In this document: piece by piece, positions 1 to 7,387 of the stretch
How the letters are laid out: each line of letters begins with the position of its first letter
How positions within the stretch are numbered: the first letter of the stretch is position 1
Translations under genes and position numbers: made by a program
Notes under the pieces: model-generated
Databases searched by the model: none
What the model was told of the DNA's origin: nothing
What the model saw: the letters and a program-made list of their open reading frames with translations, nothing else
NCBI GenBank assembly: GCA_027064845.1
Contig: JAMOPC010000441.1
Span: 1-7,528, forward strand
Direction of reading: 5' to 3'
From: Desulfurococcales archaeon
GTDB taxonomy: Archaea > Thermoproteota > Thermoprotei_A > Sulfolobales > Desulfurococcaceae
Length of the DNA: 7,528 bases

Positions 1-3000
1 TGGAGTAGTGGATCAGCATATATAAACAGTACCGGAAACACTTTAGTTATTACAGAGCAGAACATCATAGATGCTACCATCGAGACCATAACAGCTAAGA
101 TCATATTCCCTAACGGAATATATTCCGATAACACCAAGTCAAATTATGATATAAAAACAATTACCAACACGATAAATTATGGAGAATACGTCACAATAGA
201 ATATAACAATATAGTGATAACAGGTAATGCATCACTAGAATCTCCAATCATACTTGAACAATGTATATTAGTAAACATTGATGGAAGCCAAGCATGGATA
301 AACAAAACATACGTTGTTTGGGCAAAAATAAGCAATCCTGAACTTAACATATCATTGATAGACACAGGATTTAATACAAGGATAGTTGGCGAGGAAATAG
401 ATAATGCTGGTATATATCTTATGTTTCAAAGCTACTCACATGATCAGATCAATCAATTAATACTTAGTATCGAACTTCCAGATGGAATAAGAGGTCCTAA
501 CGAGAAGAAAAAGCTCGTCATAATCGAAAAAACTACTATCAATTACTTAGATACATTTACTATAACTATTGATGGTCTTAGAATAAATACTACTCAATCA
601 GAAGAAGTGTTGAAGATTAGGATACGTGCAAGGCTTGTCGCTGGTAGCACTGTTTATGAGGCATCAAGAGAATATAATGCAAGACTTTTCCTTAACTCAT
701 CTTATTTCCCCATAATAGTTACAGGTAGTAGAATAACGTATAATAACCAACCAGCAACGATCATGCCTAACAGTTACGGCTTAAGCTTAAGCCTTATAAT
801 GACCAATTATGCCGCTGTAACTGTTTCCTCGGTAAAAGTAAAACTCGAAATGCCAAATGGTTTCAAAATACTTGGCTCAGATACAAGCTACGTGAACAAC
901 ATTGCTCCCGGCGCAACATTTTCAATAACGTACAGATTTAATTCCGAGAACATAACTCCAGGAACCTATAGTGCACTAGCCCAAATAGAAGCCGCGATCA
1001 ATGAAAAAGGTTCTACAATAATTTTGAAGAAAACTTATAGAATAAAACTGGTCGTAGAATCACCAAGTAGGTATGAGTCAAAAATAGAAATTTTATCATA
1101 TTATTGGGGAACAACTACTCCTACACAAGTCTATCCGGGCGATAGAAAAGCACCATTAACAATAAACGTTATCAACCTGGGTCCCTATAGGATTCCTAGT
1201 CTCAAAGCAGAGCTTCTTCCATTAGATCCGTCTATCAAGGTTTTGAATAATGATGTTTTATGTCAAGCCTTGGAAGTAGGTTCATCATGTAGATTGACCT
1301 TCTATTTAGACTTAGCTAACGTATCAGCTGGAATAAAGAAGTTCACATTGAAAATAAGCTACCTTCAAGGACTATATGGTTCGATCAATATAATTTCCTA
1401 CAAATATGATTTAGTATTGTCTCTAATAGAATATAGTGGAATATACAAGGGTATGAGGATATATGTTACTGATATGGGTTGGTTAAATGATTGGCCTGCA
1501 TACCCTGGTTCTAAAAAAGCTGTATATACTATTACTCTTGCTAACCTTGAACCCTATAATATTGGTTCAATAATAGGAGTCCTAGAAACAAGCATAAATA
1601 TAACAAATGCAACTCTTAATGGGCTGCAAGCCTATGTAGCAGGCCCCATTAATTCCTTACAAACATTTACTCTTAGCTTTACTGTGAATATAGGAGAAGA
1701 TGTTAAGCCAGGAATATATCCTGGTATAGTCAAGATAAGCTACTATGTTCATAGTGGAAACGGAGGTATTAGGAGAACTCTTCTACTACCCATAGCAATA
1801 AATATAAGTGATCCAGCAAAGGCTTTTGATATGATACAGTATGGATGGATTAATGGACAGCCACCACTTAAGATCCATGGAGCAGAATATTATGTCATTC
1901 TAAGAAACTCCGAAATACCTTCACTTACTGGATTATACATGGAGGTATCTTTACCAAATAATATAACCTTATCAACAACAAACACTAGCACTGGAAAAAT
2001 TGTTCCCAAAACAATAACGCCATCAATACCCAGTGCTCAGCAACTATCCCAAAACCAATTATTAAAAATATTAATGCAACAAACCACTTCAATGCCGCAG
2101 GGGCAAACCTCTATTGGTAAGGGAGACTTCGCCTCTTTTGTCATTAAAATGAACCTATATCTTAAACACCCAGTTAATACACACATACATGCAGAGATAC
2201 ATTTTATAGACCACTGGGGATCTAAATATTCTGTACCTATAGATGTACCTCTAATAATTACGGGAGTTCCCGTAAAATTATCTATATTACCTACATCTCC
2301 TGTTGTTGTGTTTAATAATGGTACAGGGTACATAGACGTATTAGTAGTAAATAAGTATGTTGGAGAGATCTATGATAATTACCTAGTATTAATCCCCCAA
2401 TCACCAAATATTATTCCAGTTGATAATGTAAAGTATATTGATGTGATTAAAAGCGGGGAAAACGTTACGTTTAGATACAAACTCATATACAATCCAATAG
2501 CTGTTTCCCAGTATATGGGGTATAGTGGGTATGTTCAGGGATTGTCCGCTATATTTCGCGTAGCACTAATATATAGGGACCTTAGTGGAGCTGTAAATGT
2601 ATATAACACAACATTAGCAGCTAAAGTATCTCCATTTATAGACATAGAGTTGGCTAAAGACTCTGTGGTGAAGTATAAAAATGGAGTAATTTATGTTAAT
2701 GGGTTGCTGATAAACTATGGTATATCGGAGGCAAGAAGCGTATATGTAAAAGTAGTTTATGAAAACTATTCTTCGTTATCGTTCCTGGGAGACATAGATC
2801 CAGCTTCTCAAACAGCTTTTAGAGTTGAATTAAAATTGCCCATTATACCAAAGGGTAATGTAACAGTGATTGTTGGATATAGAGATGAATATAATTCGCA
2901 GTATATTAGAAAATACTATTTACCTATAATGCATGAAGAGGTAAAAACATTCACAACCATTACCGCACAAGCAGGTGGAGTCATTCATTATTATTATTAT

Positions 3001-3096
3001 CTAACAATTATAGCTGTAGTAGTTTTTCTAGGAGGGGTTTTCTATGTATTATATAGGTATACATCTAAAGCATTTAAGCAACGAAAAACAACCTAG
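1..3096 (+). CDS. Large membrane-anchored cell-surface protein with tandem beta-sandwich repeats (5' end outside window)
   Basis: The frame is open from base 1 to the TAG at 3094-3096, giving 1031 visible residues, so the gene is 5'-partial. The GTG at 214 is only an internal Val codon: typical extracellular sequence, including a sequon, precedes it. Seen: roughly eight beta-rich units, at about 1-327, 343-705, 706-1068, 1069-1443, 1444-1818, 1819-2265, 2266-2637 and 2638-2934. There are about 18 N-x-S/T sequons and only three cysteines. One hydrophobic helix at about 3001-3051 is followed by a basic tail ending KQRKTT, which predicts a large outside domain and a short cytoplasmic end. Several units share a Trp-Gly start, a P-G turn, a 'NLxPY..GS'-like segment and a late 'PGxY' segment. 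This resembles the archaeal S-layer-like/CARDB/NEW3 beta-sandwich families (COG1361-like), though I cannot assign a specific family. A signal peptide would lie outside the window. The ABC permease 20 bases downstream suggests a joint role at the cell envelope, such as substrate capture, export or cell-surface remodelling. The exact function is unknown. Confidence 0.85.
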   Translation, partial: WSSGSAYINSTGNTLVITEQNIIDATIETITAKIIFPNGIYSDNTKSNYDIKTITNTINYGEYVTIEYNNIVITGNASLESPIILEQCILVNIDGSQAWINKTYVVWAKISNPELNISLIDTGFNTRIVGEEIDNAGIYLMFQSYSHDQINQLILSIELPDGIRGPNEKKKLVIIEKTTINYLDTFTITIDGLRINTTQSEEVLKIRIRARLVAGSTVYEASREYNARLFLNSSYFPIIVTGSRITYNNQPATIMPNSYGLSLSLIMTNYAAVTVSSVKVKLEMPNGFKILGSDTSYVNNIAPGATFSITYRFNSENITPGTYSALAQIEAAINEKGSTIILKKTYRIKLVVESPSRYESKIEILSYYWGTTTPTQVYPGDRKAPLTINVINLGPYRIPSLKAELLPLDPSIKVLNNDVLCQALEVGSSCRLTFYLDLANVSAGIKKFTLKISYLQGLYGSINIISYKYDLVLSLIEYSGIYKGMRIYVTDMGWLNDWPAYPGSKKAVYTITLANLEPYNIGSIIGVLETSINITNATLNGLQAYVAGPINSLQTFTLSFTVNIGEDVKPGIYPGIVKISYYVHSGNGGIRRTLLLPIAINISDPAKAFDMIQYGWINGQPPLKIHGAEYYVILRNSEIPSLTGLYMEVSLPNNITLSTTNTSTGKIVPKTITPSIPSAQQLSQNQLLKILMQQTTSMPQGQTSIGKGDFASFVIKMNLYLKHPVNTHIHAEIHFIDHWGSKYSVPIDVPLIITGVPVKLSILPTSPVVVFNNGTGYIDVLVVNKYVGEIYDNYLVLIPQSPNIIPVDNVKYIDVIKSGENVTFRYKLIYNPIAVSQYMGYSGYVQGLSAIFRVALIYRDLSGAVNVYNTTLAAKVSPFIDIELAKDSVVKYKNGVIYVNGLLINYGISEARSVYVKVVYENYSSLSFLGDIDPASQTAFRVELKLPIIPKGNVTVIVGYRDEYNSQYIRKYYLPIMHEEVKTFTTITAQAGGVIHYYYYLTIIAVVVFLGGVFYVLYRYTSKAFKQRKTT

Positions 3097-3104
3097 TTTG
3101 CATC

Positions 3105-3111
3105 GAGGGGG
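3105..3111 (+). promoter_or_regulatory. Ribosome binding site of the permease gene
   Basis: A GAGGGGG run ends five bases before the GTG at 3117. It supports that GTG as the start. The overlapping GTG at 3115 is in another frame that soon reaches a stop. No TATA-like promoter fits in the 20-base gap, so the permease most likely shares the transcript of the surface-protein gene. Confidence 0.7.
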
Positions 3112-3116
3112 CAAGT

Positions 3117-4328
3117 GTGTATCCTAGCGATATTATAAGATTATCCATTAAGACATTGTCCGAAAAACGTACAAGAGCTATACTAACCATTATAGGGATA
3201 GCGATCGGCCCTTTTGCGATGATTATGATCAATGGAGTAACCAGTGGTTATACAAAATATGTTATAGAGCAAATACAGGGACTTGGTCAGAACTTAATTG
3301 TGGTAACTCCCTCTGAGGATTATGAATTAACAGAAAATGATCTCGATTTTTTCAAGTCTTTGAATGGTGTGGTTGATGCTGTGCCATTTTATAATACGCA
3401 GGGTAGAATACGAATTGGCAGTGAGGAAAAAGATGTATTCATATATGCCGTCGATTATGACTTCTTATTTAAAGCTATTCCAAGCCTGAAGATCAAAGAA
3501 GGAGTGATCCCATCCTCTAGTGACATTATTAAATGTGTTGTAGGACATGACATTGTATACGAAAACAATAAAAAAGAATATGATTTAGGCGATGTTGTGA
3601 GTATAGAAATTATAAATATGAAACCACGCGGTGAAATCGAAATCAAACATCTCAATTTAATTATCTCGGCAATCCTGGAAAAATATGGTGGTGCTGCATT
3701 TCTAAATCCCGATAAGACTATTTTTATGAGTTTTGAAGCTGCCGAAAGACTGTTAGGAGTGAAAAAATGGGCAGGTATACTTATTCTTGCCGAAGATCCC
3801 GCTTATGTTAGCAATATTACACAGGTCATTAAGGACGTCTATGGGAGGAATGTAAACATAATATCTTTCTATGCAATAGCTCAAATAGCATCATCGATAA
3901 CAGGTGCAGTGAATTTTATGACTTTTGCTGCTAGCTTAGCTGCTTTTGCTGTAGCTGTTGCTGGTGTAGCGGCTACTATGATTACTTCTGTTATTGAGAG
4001 AACTAGGGAAATAGGAGTTATGAAGGCCTTAGGTTTTACTGATGGTCAGGTATTGATCCTTATAATATCGGAAGGAATTGTTATGAGCTTGATAGGAGCA
4101 GTGATAGGAATAGCTTTGGGGTCTATTGGTGCATATGCTCTTGCTTCTAAAGGGTTAGTTATTTCAAGTGGCTCCACAAAGATCGTTGTATACGCACCAC
4201 CAGATATAAACGTTTATAATATATCTTTAACAGCTCTATTAACGGTCTTTGTAGGTATTATTGGTAGTGCTTTCCCAGCCTATAGAGCAGCAAAGATACC
4301 TCCAGCTATGGCCTTAAGATACGAGTAA
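3117..4328 (+). CDS. MacB/FtsX-type ABC transporter permease
   Basis: 403 residues with a GTG start. Seen: a basic N-terminus, TM1 at about residues 21-43, then an extracellular domain of about 220 residues (MacB periplasmic-core-like). Three more membrane helices follow at about 268-290, 311-342 and 366-388. After TM2 comes ERTREIGVMKALG (294-306), the hallmark cytoplasmic segment of this family that contacts the ATPase. The C-terminus (PAYRAAKIPPAMALRYE) is also typical. Known of the family: these type VII ABC permeases (MacB, LolC/E, FtsX, BceB) usually act as dimers. They use ATP hydrolysis to move an outside domain (mechanotransmission) rather than to pass a substrate through a channel. 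No Walker A/B gene is visible in the window, so the ATPase is encoded upstream or elsewhere. The close link to the repeat protein suggests that the permease acts on or with it. The substrate cannot be predicted. Confidence 0.9.
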   Translation: MYPSDIIRLSIKTLSEKRTRAILTIIGIAIGPFAMIMINGVTSGYTKYVIEQIQGLGQNLIVVTPSEDYELTENDLDFFKSLNGVVDAVPFYNTQGRIRIGSEEKDVFIYAVDYDFLFKAIPSLKIKEGVIPSSSDIIKCVVGHDIVYENNKKEYDLGDVVSIEIINMKPRGEIEIKHLNLIISAILEKYGGAAFLNPDKTIFMSFEAAERLLGVKKWAGILILAEDPAYVSNITQVIKDVYGRNVNIISFYAIAQIASSITGAVNFMTFAASLAAFAVAVAGVAATMITSVIERTREIGVMKALGFTDGQVLILIISEGIVMSLIGAVIGIALGSIGAYALASKGLVISSGSTKIVVYAPPDINVYNISLTALLTVFVGIIGSAFPAYRAAKIPPAMALRYE

Positions 4329-4332
4329 GGCT

Positions 4333-5712
4333 TTAATCTATGACTCTTTTTAGCCACCCCCATCTAAGAACCCAGAGAAGCGCTAAGATACCAGCGACTA
4401 TGTTACTGATAGCCATTGCTGTCCATATACCTATTGTACCCATCCCGATAAGTATACCGAGTACATAGCTAAGCCCTATTCTTAAAACCCATAGCCTAAT
4501 GATTGATATTGCTGCAAATACCTTGGTATGTCCGGATCCACCTGCTATTCCTCCTCCTATAAAGAATAATCCAAAGAATGGTATAGACCATGTAAATATG
4601 CTTAATACTCTGGAACCTTCTATGATGACATCCTCTTCGGGAACAAAGAATGATACAGTGATGTCTCTTGTGAGGAAGATTATTATTGATCCAACTAGCA
4701 GGAATGAGAAGATGAGCATTATTGCTTTTGTAGCTATCATTTTTGCTCTTTCATAATTTTCTGCTCCGAGGTTTTGCCCGATCATTATTGAGACTGCTCT
4801 ATTGATTCCCCAAGTGAAAGCTTGCATAATATCAATGATCCTTATAGCAACACCATATGCAGCTATAGCTACTGAACCGAATCTCGATACAATGCTCATC
4901 ATAATAGTGAATCCTAGGGCATTAGATGATTGTTGTATGGCTAGAGGGGTACCTATCTTAATAACTTTCTTAATCCACCACTTCTCTATTCCCAGATCCT
5001 TTGTTGTTATCTTGATTTTATGATAGCCTGTAGTTAACAAATATAGTCCTGCAAAAGATACTATTGAACGAGAAAGTATTGTGGCAACAGCTGCTCCTAT
5101 AACACCCATTTTGGGAAATCCTAAATATCCGAAGATAAATAATGGATCGAGCACCATATTTGTTATAGAGGATATGATATTTATTATTGTAGGTGTTCTT
5201 GTATCGCCTAAGCTATTAGCGATTGTGTTAAATGCAAACCCAATGAATGTGAGTGGCATTCCTAAGAAGATAACTCTTATATAGTTTACAGCAAAGCTAT
5301 AAACATCGGGTGGTACTTGCATAAGAGCTAATATTATTGGCGATATCGTATAACCAAGTAAGCTTATTAATAAAGCCATGATCCCCATGAATGAGATAAG
5401 GTTACCAGCTGCTTTATTAGCTTGTTTATAGTCTCCAGCACCGATGTATTGTGATATAAGAGATATACCAGCCATTGCATAACCCATTCCCATAGCGTAG
5501 AAAAGCATTATTAGGGGCCAGCTAACAGTCGGTGCGCCAAATGCTTGTTTTCCGAGTTTACCAAGCCAATAAGCATCAATCAAATTATAAGACATGTTGA
5601 CTAAATTAGCAATAATGATCGGATAAGCTAACCAAAATATAGTCTTGAAAATGTGTCCTTCCAGTATTCTTCCTCTTATTTTCTCGAACTCACTGGATTT
5701 CCTCTTAAACAA
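4333..5712 (-). CDS. MATE-family multidrug efflux protein
   Basis: 459 residues, about 12 predicted membrane helices in two homologous halves, and the usual length for the family. Seen in the N-half: the TM1 segment YNLIDAYWLGKLG, whose D46 matches the cation-coupling Asp of NorM (D36) and PfMATE (D41). QYIGAGDYKQANKAAG follows, then NMVLDPLFIFG, the N-x3-D pair that matches N180/D184 of the Pyrococcus protein. The C-half has QQSSNALGFTIMMSIVSRFG and GQNLGAENYERAK. Known of the family: export of cationic drugs, dyes or metabolites driven by H+ or Na+. The TTG at 5712-5710 is chosen as start because GGTGA lies six bases upstream, and the preceding bases look like promoter. The PadR-type gene next to it, divergently transcribed, suggests ligand-controlled expression. 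The natural substrate is unknown. The stop lies four bases from that of the convergent permease. Confidence 0.93.
   Translation of the reverse strand: MFKRKSSEFEKIRGRILEGHIFKTIFWLAYPIIIANLVNMSYNLIDAYWLGKLGKQAFGAPTVSWPLIMLFYAMGMGYAMAGISLISQYIGAGDYKQANKAAGNLISFMGIMALLISLLGYTISPIILALMQVPPDVYSFAVNYIRVIFLGMPLTFIGFAFNTIANSLGDTRTPTIINIISSITNMVLDPLFIFGYLGFPKMGVIGAAVATILSRSIVSFAGLYLLTTGYHKIKITTKDLGIEKWWIKKVIKIGTPLAIQQSSNALGFTIMMSIVSRFGSVAIAAYGVAIRIIDIMQAFTWGINRAVSIMIGQNLGAENYERAKMIATKAIMLIFSFLLVGSIIIFLTRDITVSFFVPEEDVIIEGSRVLSIFTWSIPFFGLFFIGGGIAGGSGHTKVFAAISIIRLWVLRIGLSYVLGILIGMGTIGIWTAMAISNIVAGILALLWVLRWGWLKRVID
4341..4351 (+). terminator. Possible T-rich terminator of the surface protein/permease transcript
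   Basis: A run of five T at 4347-4351 lies about 20 bases after the permease stop codon, inside the last codons of the convergent MATE gene. Archaeal termination often needs only a short U-tract. Because the two stop codons are four bases apart, any terminator must lie within the opposing gene. There is no hairpin and the tract is short, so the call is weak. Confidence 0.3.
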
Positions 5713-5718
5713 TATATT

Positions 5719-5723
5719 TCACC
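5719..5723 (-). promoter_or_regulatory. Ribosome binding site of the MATE gene
   Basis: GGTGA on the - strand matches the core of the crenarchaeal anti-Shine-Dalgarno complement (GAGGTGAT). It ends six bases before the TTG at 5712. It decides the start, as no ATG lies nearby in frame upstream of the first membrane helix. Confidence 0.6.
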
Positions 5724-5724
5724 A

Positions 5725-5734
5725 GAATATATTC
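5725..5734. promoter_or_regulatory. 10-bp perfect palindrome, candidate operator
   Basis: GAATATATTC is identical on both strands. It lies between the TATA-like element and the MATE start, about where transcription of the MATE gene should begin. A dimeric winged-helix repressor such as the adjacent PadR-type protein could bind here and block the polymerase. It is AT-rich and short, so chance is a real alternative. It does not match the ATGT-N8-ACAT pattern known for some bacterial PadR proteins. Confidence 0.35.
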
Positions 5735-5743
5735 AAACAGAAG

Positions 5744-5755
5744 ATATTTATATTA
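5744..5755. promoter_or_regulatory. Shared TATA-like element of the divergent MATE and PadR promoters
   Basis: The element reads TTTATATTA on the + strand (5747-5755) and TAATATAAATATC on the - strand. On the - strand, a start about 26 bases from its centre falls near 5724, leaving a leader of about 12 bases that still includes the GGTGA site. On the + strand, the predicted start is near 5777, about 20-26 bases before the PadR start. One element may thus serve both genes. No BRE was clearly recognised, and the positions are inferred from spacing alone. Confidence 0.5.
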
Positions 5756-5802
5756 CAAGAATAAAAAATTTTCCTAGAATAACATGGATAAGGACGATGA
5801 TT

Positions 5803-6231
5803 ATGAAGAGTAAGAGAAAACATCTGAGAAGCTTATTAAGAATCTATATATTGGGAATAATTATTAAGAACGAAAAAGTACATGGTTACAGTATATACAA
5901 GGAGCTTCTTGAAAGAATAGATGAGAGCATATACAAGAAAACAGGGACCCCTTCAATAGGAACCATATATAGGATATTGAAGGAACTAGTGGAAGAAGGA
6001 CTTGTTACAAAGGAAGAGAGAACTAAGAATGGTAGAAAAATAATATATTATGCACCAACAAAGAAGGGCATTGAAGAATTCTTATCTATAAGTAAAATGT
6101 TTATCACAAAAGTCATTATGGGATTATCCTTAGTCATAGACGTTGTTAAAACTCTTGACAAAAAAGGATACGACATAGTAGATATCTTCTATGATATCAA
6201 GAAAATTAATCAAATTACTTCTAGCATATAA
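5803..6231 (+). CDS. PadR-family transcriptional regulator
   Basis: 142 residues. Seen: a PadR-type winged helix at about residues 4-90. Its features are LLRIYILGIIIKNEKVHGYSIYKEL (first helices with the typical HGY), then TPSIGTIYRILKELVEEGLV (recognition helix) and a wing with ERTKNGRKIIYYAPTKKGIEEF. A C-terminal helical part of about 45 residues is likely for dimerisation. The ATG at 5803 is chosen because AAGGA lies eight bases upstream; the ATG at 5797 (two more residues) is too close to that site but remains possible. The frame stays open back to 5653, but that stretch covers the promoter and the MATE coding region, so it is not taken as translated. Known of the family: PadR proteins often repress neighbouring efflux or stress genes and release DNA on binding a ligand. 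The divergent MATE gene is the obvious target, with probable autoregulation. The ligand is unknown. Confidence 0.88.
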   Translation: MKSKRKHLRSLLRIYILGIIIKNEKVHGYSIYKELLERIDESIYKKTGTPSIGTIYRILKELVEEGLVTKEERTKNGRKIIYYAPTKKGIEEFLSISKMFITKVIMGLSLVIDVVKTLDKKGYDIVDIFYDIKKINQITSSI

Positions 6232-6247
6232 TTCGCTCATCACAGTT

Positions 6248-6266
6248 GAAAATAGAGGAAAATATA
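6248..6266 (-). terminator. T-rich terminator downstream of tRNA-Ala
   Basis: Read on the - strand, the bases after the tRNA contain two TTTTC runs within 20 bases. This fits simple U-tract termination of a short archaeal transcript. The PadR gene converges on it from the other side, with 36 bases between its stop codon and the tRNA 3' end. Confidence 0.45.
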
Positions 6267-6267
6267 G

Positions 6268-6367
<100 letters not shown>

Positions 6368-6380
6368 ACAATTTATTCAT

Positions 6381-6408
6381 GAAATATTTTAAGAACTTAT
6401 ATTTTTAA
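6381..6408 (-). promoter_or_regulatory. Probable promoter of tRNA-Ala
   Basis: Upstream of the tRNA on the - strand are two AT-rich TATA-like stretches, TTAAAAATATAAG (6408-6396) and CTTAAAATATTTC (6393-6381). The first, centred near 6402, would start transcription about nine bases before the mature tRNA and fits best. Which one is used cannot be decided from sequence. The whole 6368-6502 gap otherwise holds only the terminator of the oxidoreductase operon. Confidence 0.4.
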
Positions 6409-6482
6409 TTTTCAGATATGATATGGATTATAGAATAGTTTAAGTTTCTTATTTTGCTTCTACATATTTATTATGATGTATT

Positions 6483-6494
6483 GTAAAAAAGAGG
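6483..6494 (-). terminator. Terminator of the oxidoreductase operon
   Basis: Read on the - strand, CCTCTTTTTTAC lies about 10-20 bases after the beta-subunit stop codon and includes six T in a row (6490-6485). This fits U-tract termination in archaea; no strong hairpin is seen. Confidence 0.5.
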
Positions 6495-6502
6495 TTTTGT
6501 AT

Positions 6503-7381
6503 TCATTTTGTCAGTGCAAAGTACTTTTCTAGGATATCACTTATTTTTCTTGGTTTTAATGGTAGGTATGCTAATGGCGGGTTATTCTTTATTGGTTCTA
6601 GTCTTTCTTCCATTGTTGGTTTTTCTTCTATATAGAATATTCCTATAGGTATTTTGTCTCCCCATTCATATGCTTTTTTCATTGCTTCTTCCCAGTTTCT
6701 GGGATTGTGGTTTGTTTCTTCTAGTTTGTATATTCTCTGCCTATACCATGCATATGTATGTGTTCTATCGAATGTTACACATGGTTGTAGTACGTCTATG
6801 AAGCTGAAGCCTTTGTGTTTGATCGCTTCTTTGATGATGTATTTTAAGTGTTCTACGTCTCCTGCGAATCCTCTTGCCACGAAGCTTGCTCTTAGAGCTA
6901 CCATCATGGCTATTGGATTAAGTGGTTCTTCCCATTGTCCCCAAGGTGTGGTTCTTGTTTTTTGTCCCTTCTCAGAGGTTGGTGATGCTTGGCCAGTTGT
7001 TAGTCCAAATACTGTGTTATTGTGTACTATTAAAGTTATATCGGGGTTTCTACGTATAACATGTGGTAAGTGACCCATTCCTATAGCATATTGGTCTCCG
7101 TCACCAGCGAAGCCTACCACGGTTAATTCTTTGTTCATTGCCTTTATAGCCGTGATCATTGGCAATACTCTACCATGTATCGTATGTATAGTATTTGTGT
7201 TAAGATAATTAGCTAATTTCCCATGACAACCAATACCGGTAACAACTACAAGTTTATATGGATCTATCCCAAGCTCACTTACTGCTTTCTTAAATGCTTG
7301 TATGATACCATAGTTTCCACAGCCTGGGCACCAAGTTATAATAGCTCCCGTTTCAGAAACCGGTTGTTTAAAGAAAGACAC
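6503..7381 (-). CDS. 2-oxoacid:ferredoxin oxidoreductase, beta subunit
   Basis: 292 residues, close to the usual size of the family. The subunit binds thiamine diphosphate and an iron-sulfur cluster. With the alpha (and gamma) parts it oxidises 2-oxoacids such as pyruvate or 2-oxoglutarate to acyl-CoA and CO2 in the cytoplasm, reducing ferredoxin. Seen: WCPGCGNYGI (17-26), GIGCHG (49-54), and the TPP/Mg motif GDGDQYAIGMGH (93-104) with NNTVFGLTTGQASPTS (121-136). Cys18, Cys21, Cys52 and Cys201 match the four [4Fe-4S] ligands of the Sulfolobus enzyme, so the protein looks intact. The start is GTG, fixed by a strong ribosome binding site six bases upstream. It closely resembles the broad-specificity Sulfolobus-type beta subunit, but sequence alone does not settle the substrate, so neither porB nor korB is assigned. 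Confidence 0.95.
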   Translation of the reverse strand: MSFFKQPVSETGAIITWCPGCGNYGIIQAFKKAVSELGIDPYKLVVVTGIGCHGKLANYLNTNTIHTIHGRVLPMITAIKAMNKELTVVGFAGDGDQYAIGMGHLPHVIRRNPDITLIVHNNTVFGLTTGQASPTSEKGQKTRTTPWGQWEEPLNPIAMMVALRASFVARGFAGDVEHLKYIIKEAIKHKGFSFIDVLQPCVTFDRTHTYAWYRQRIYKLEETNHNPRNWEEAMKKAYEWGDKIPIGIFYIEEKPTMEERLEPIKNNPPLAYLPLKPRKISDILEKYFALTK

Positions 7382-7387
7382 TTCATG

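Noticed and set aside
214..216. GTG as the start codon of the large surface protein
   Set aside because: The same frame is open to base 1 with sequence of the same extracellular character, including a sequon. No ribosome binding site or signal peptide follows from 214.
2986..3000. TAT trinucleotide run as a microsatellite
   Set aside because: It encodes four Tyr at the membrane interface just before the transmembrane helix. It is short, in frame and functionally sensible.
4622..4628. Possible C box ATGATGA inside the MATE region
   Set aside because: No matching box D within about 60 bases, and it lies in conserved coding sequence.
5653..5802. N-terminal extension of the PadR regulator
   Set aside because: The stretch runs through the start of the MATE gene and the promoter element, shows no PadR homology, and precedes the inferred transcription start.
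6237..6243. Possible C box (GTGATGA on the - strand) of a C/D guide RNA downstream of the tRNA
   Set aside because: No CTGA box D follows at a suitable distance, so a C/D RNA is not supported.
6654..7073. 139-residue open frame on the + strand
   Set aside because: It lies wholly opposite the conserved oxidoreductase beta gene, is Cys/Ser-rich with no recognisable domain, and is a shadow frame. The same holds for the other short frames opposite the surface protein, permease and MATE genes.
7384..7386. ATG as start of the beta subunit
   Set aside because: It is out of frame with the beta protein and only one base from the ribosome binding site.
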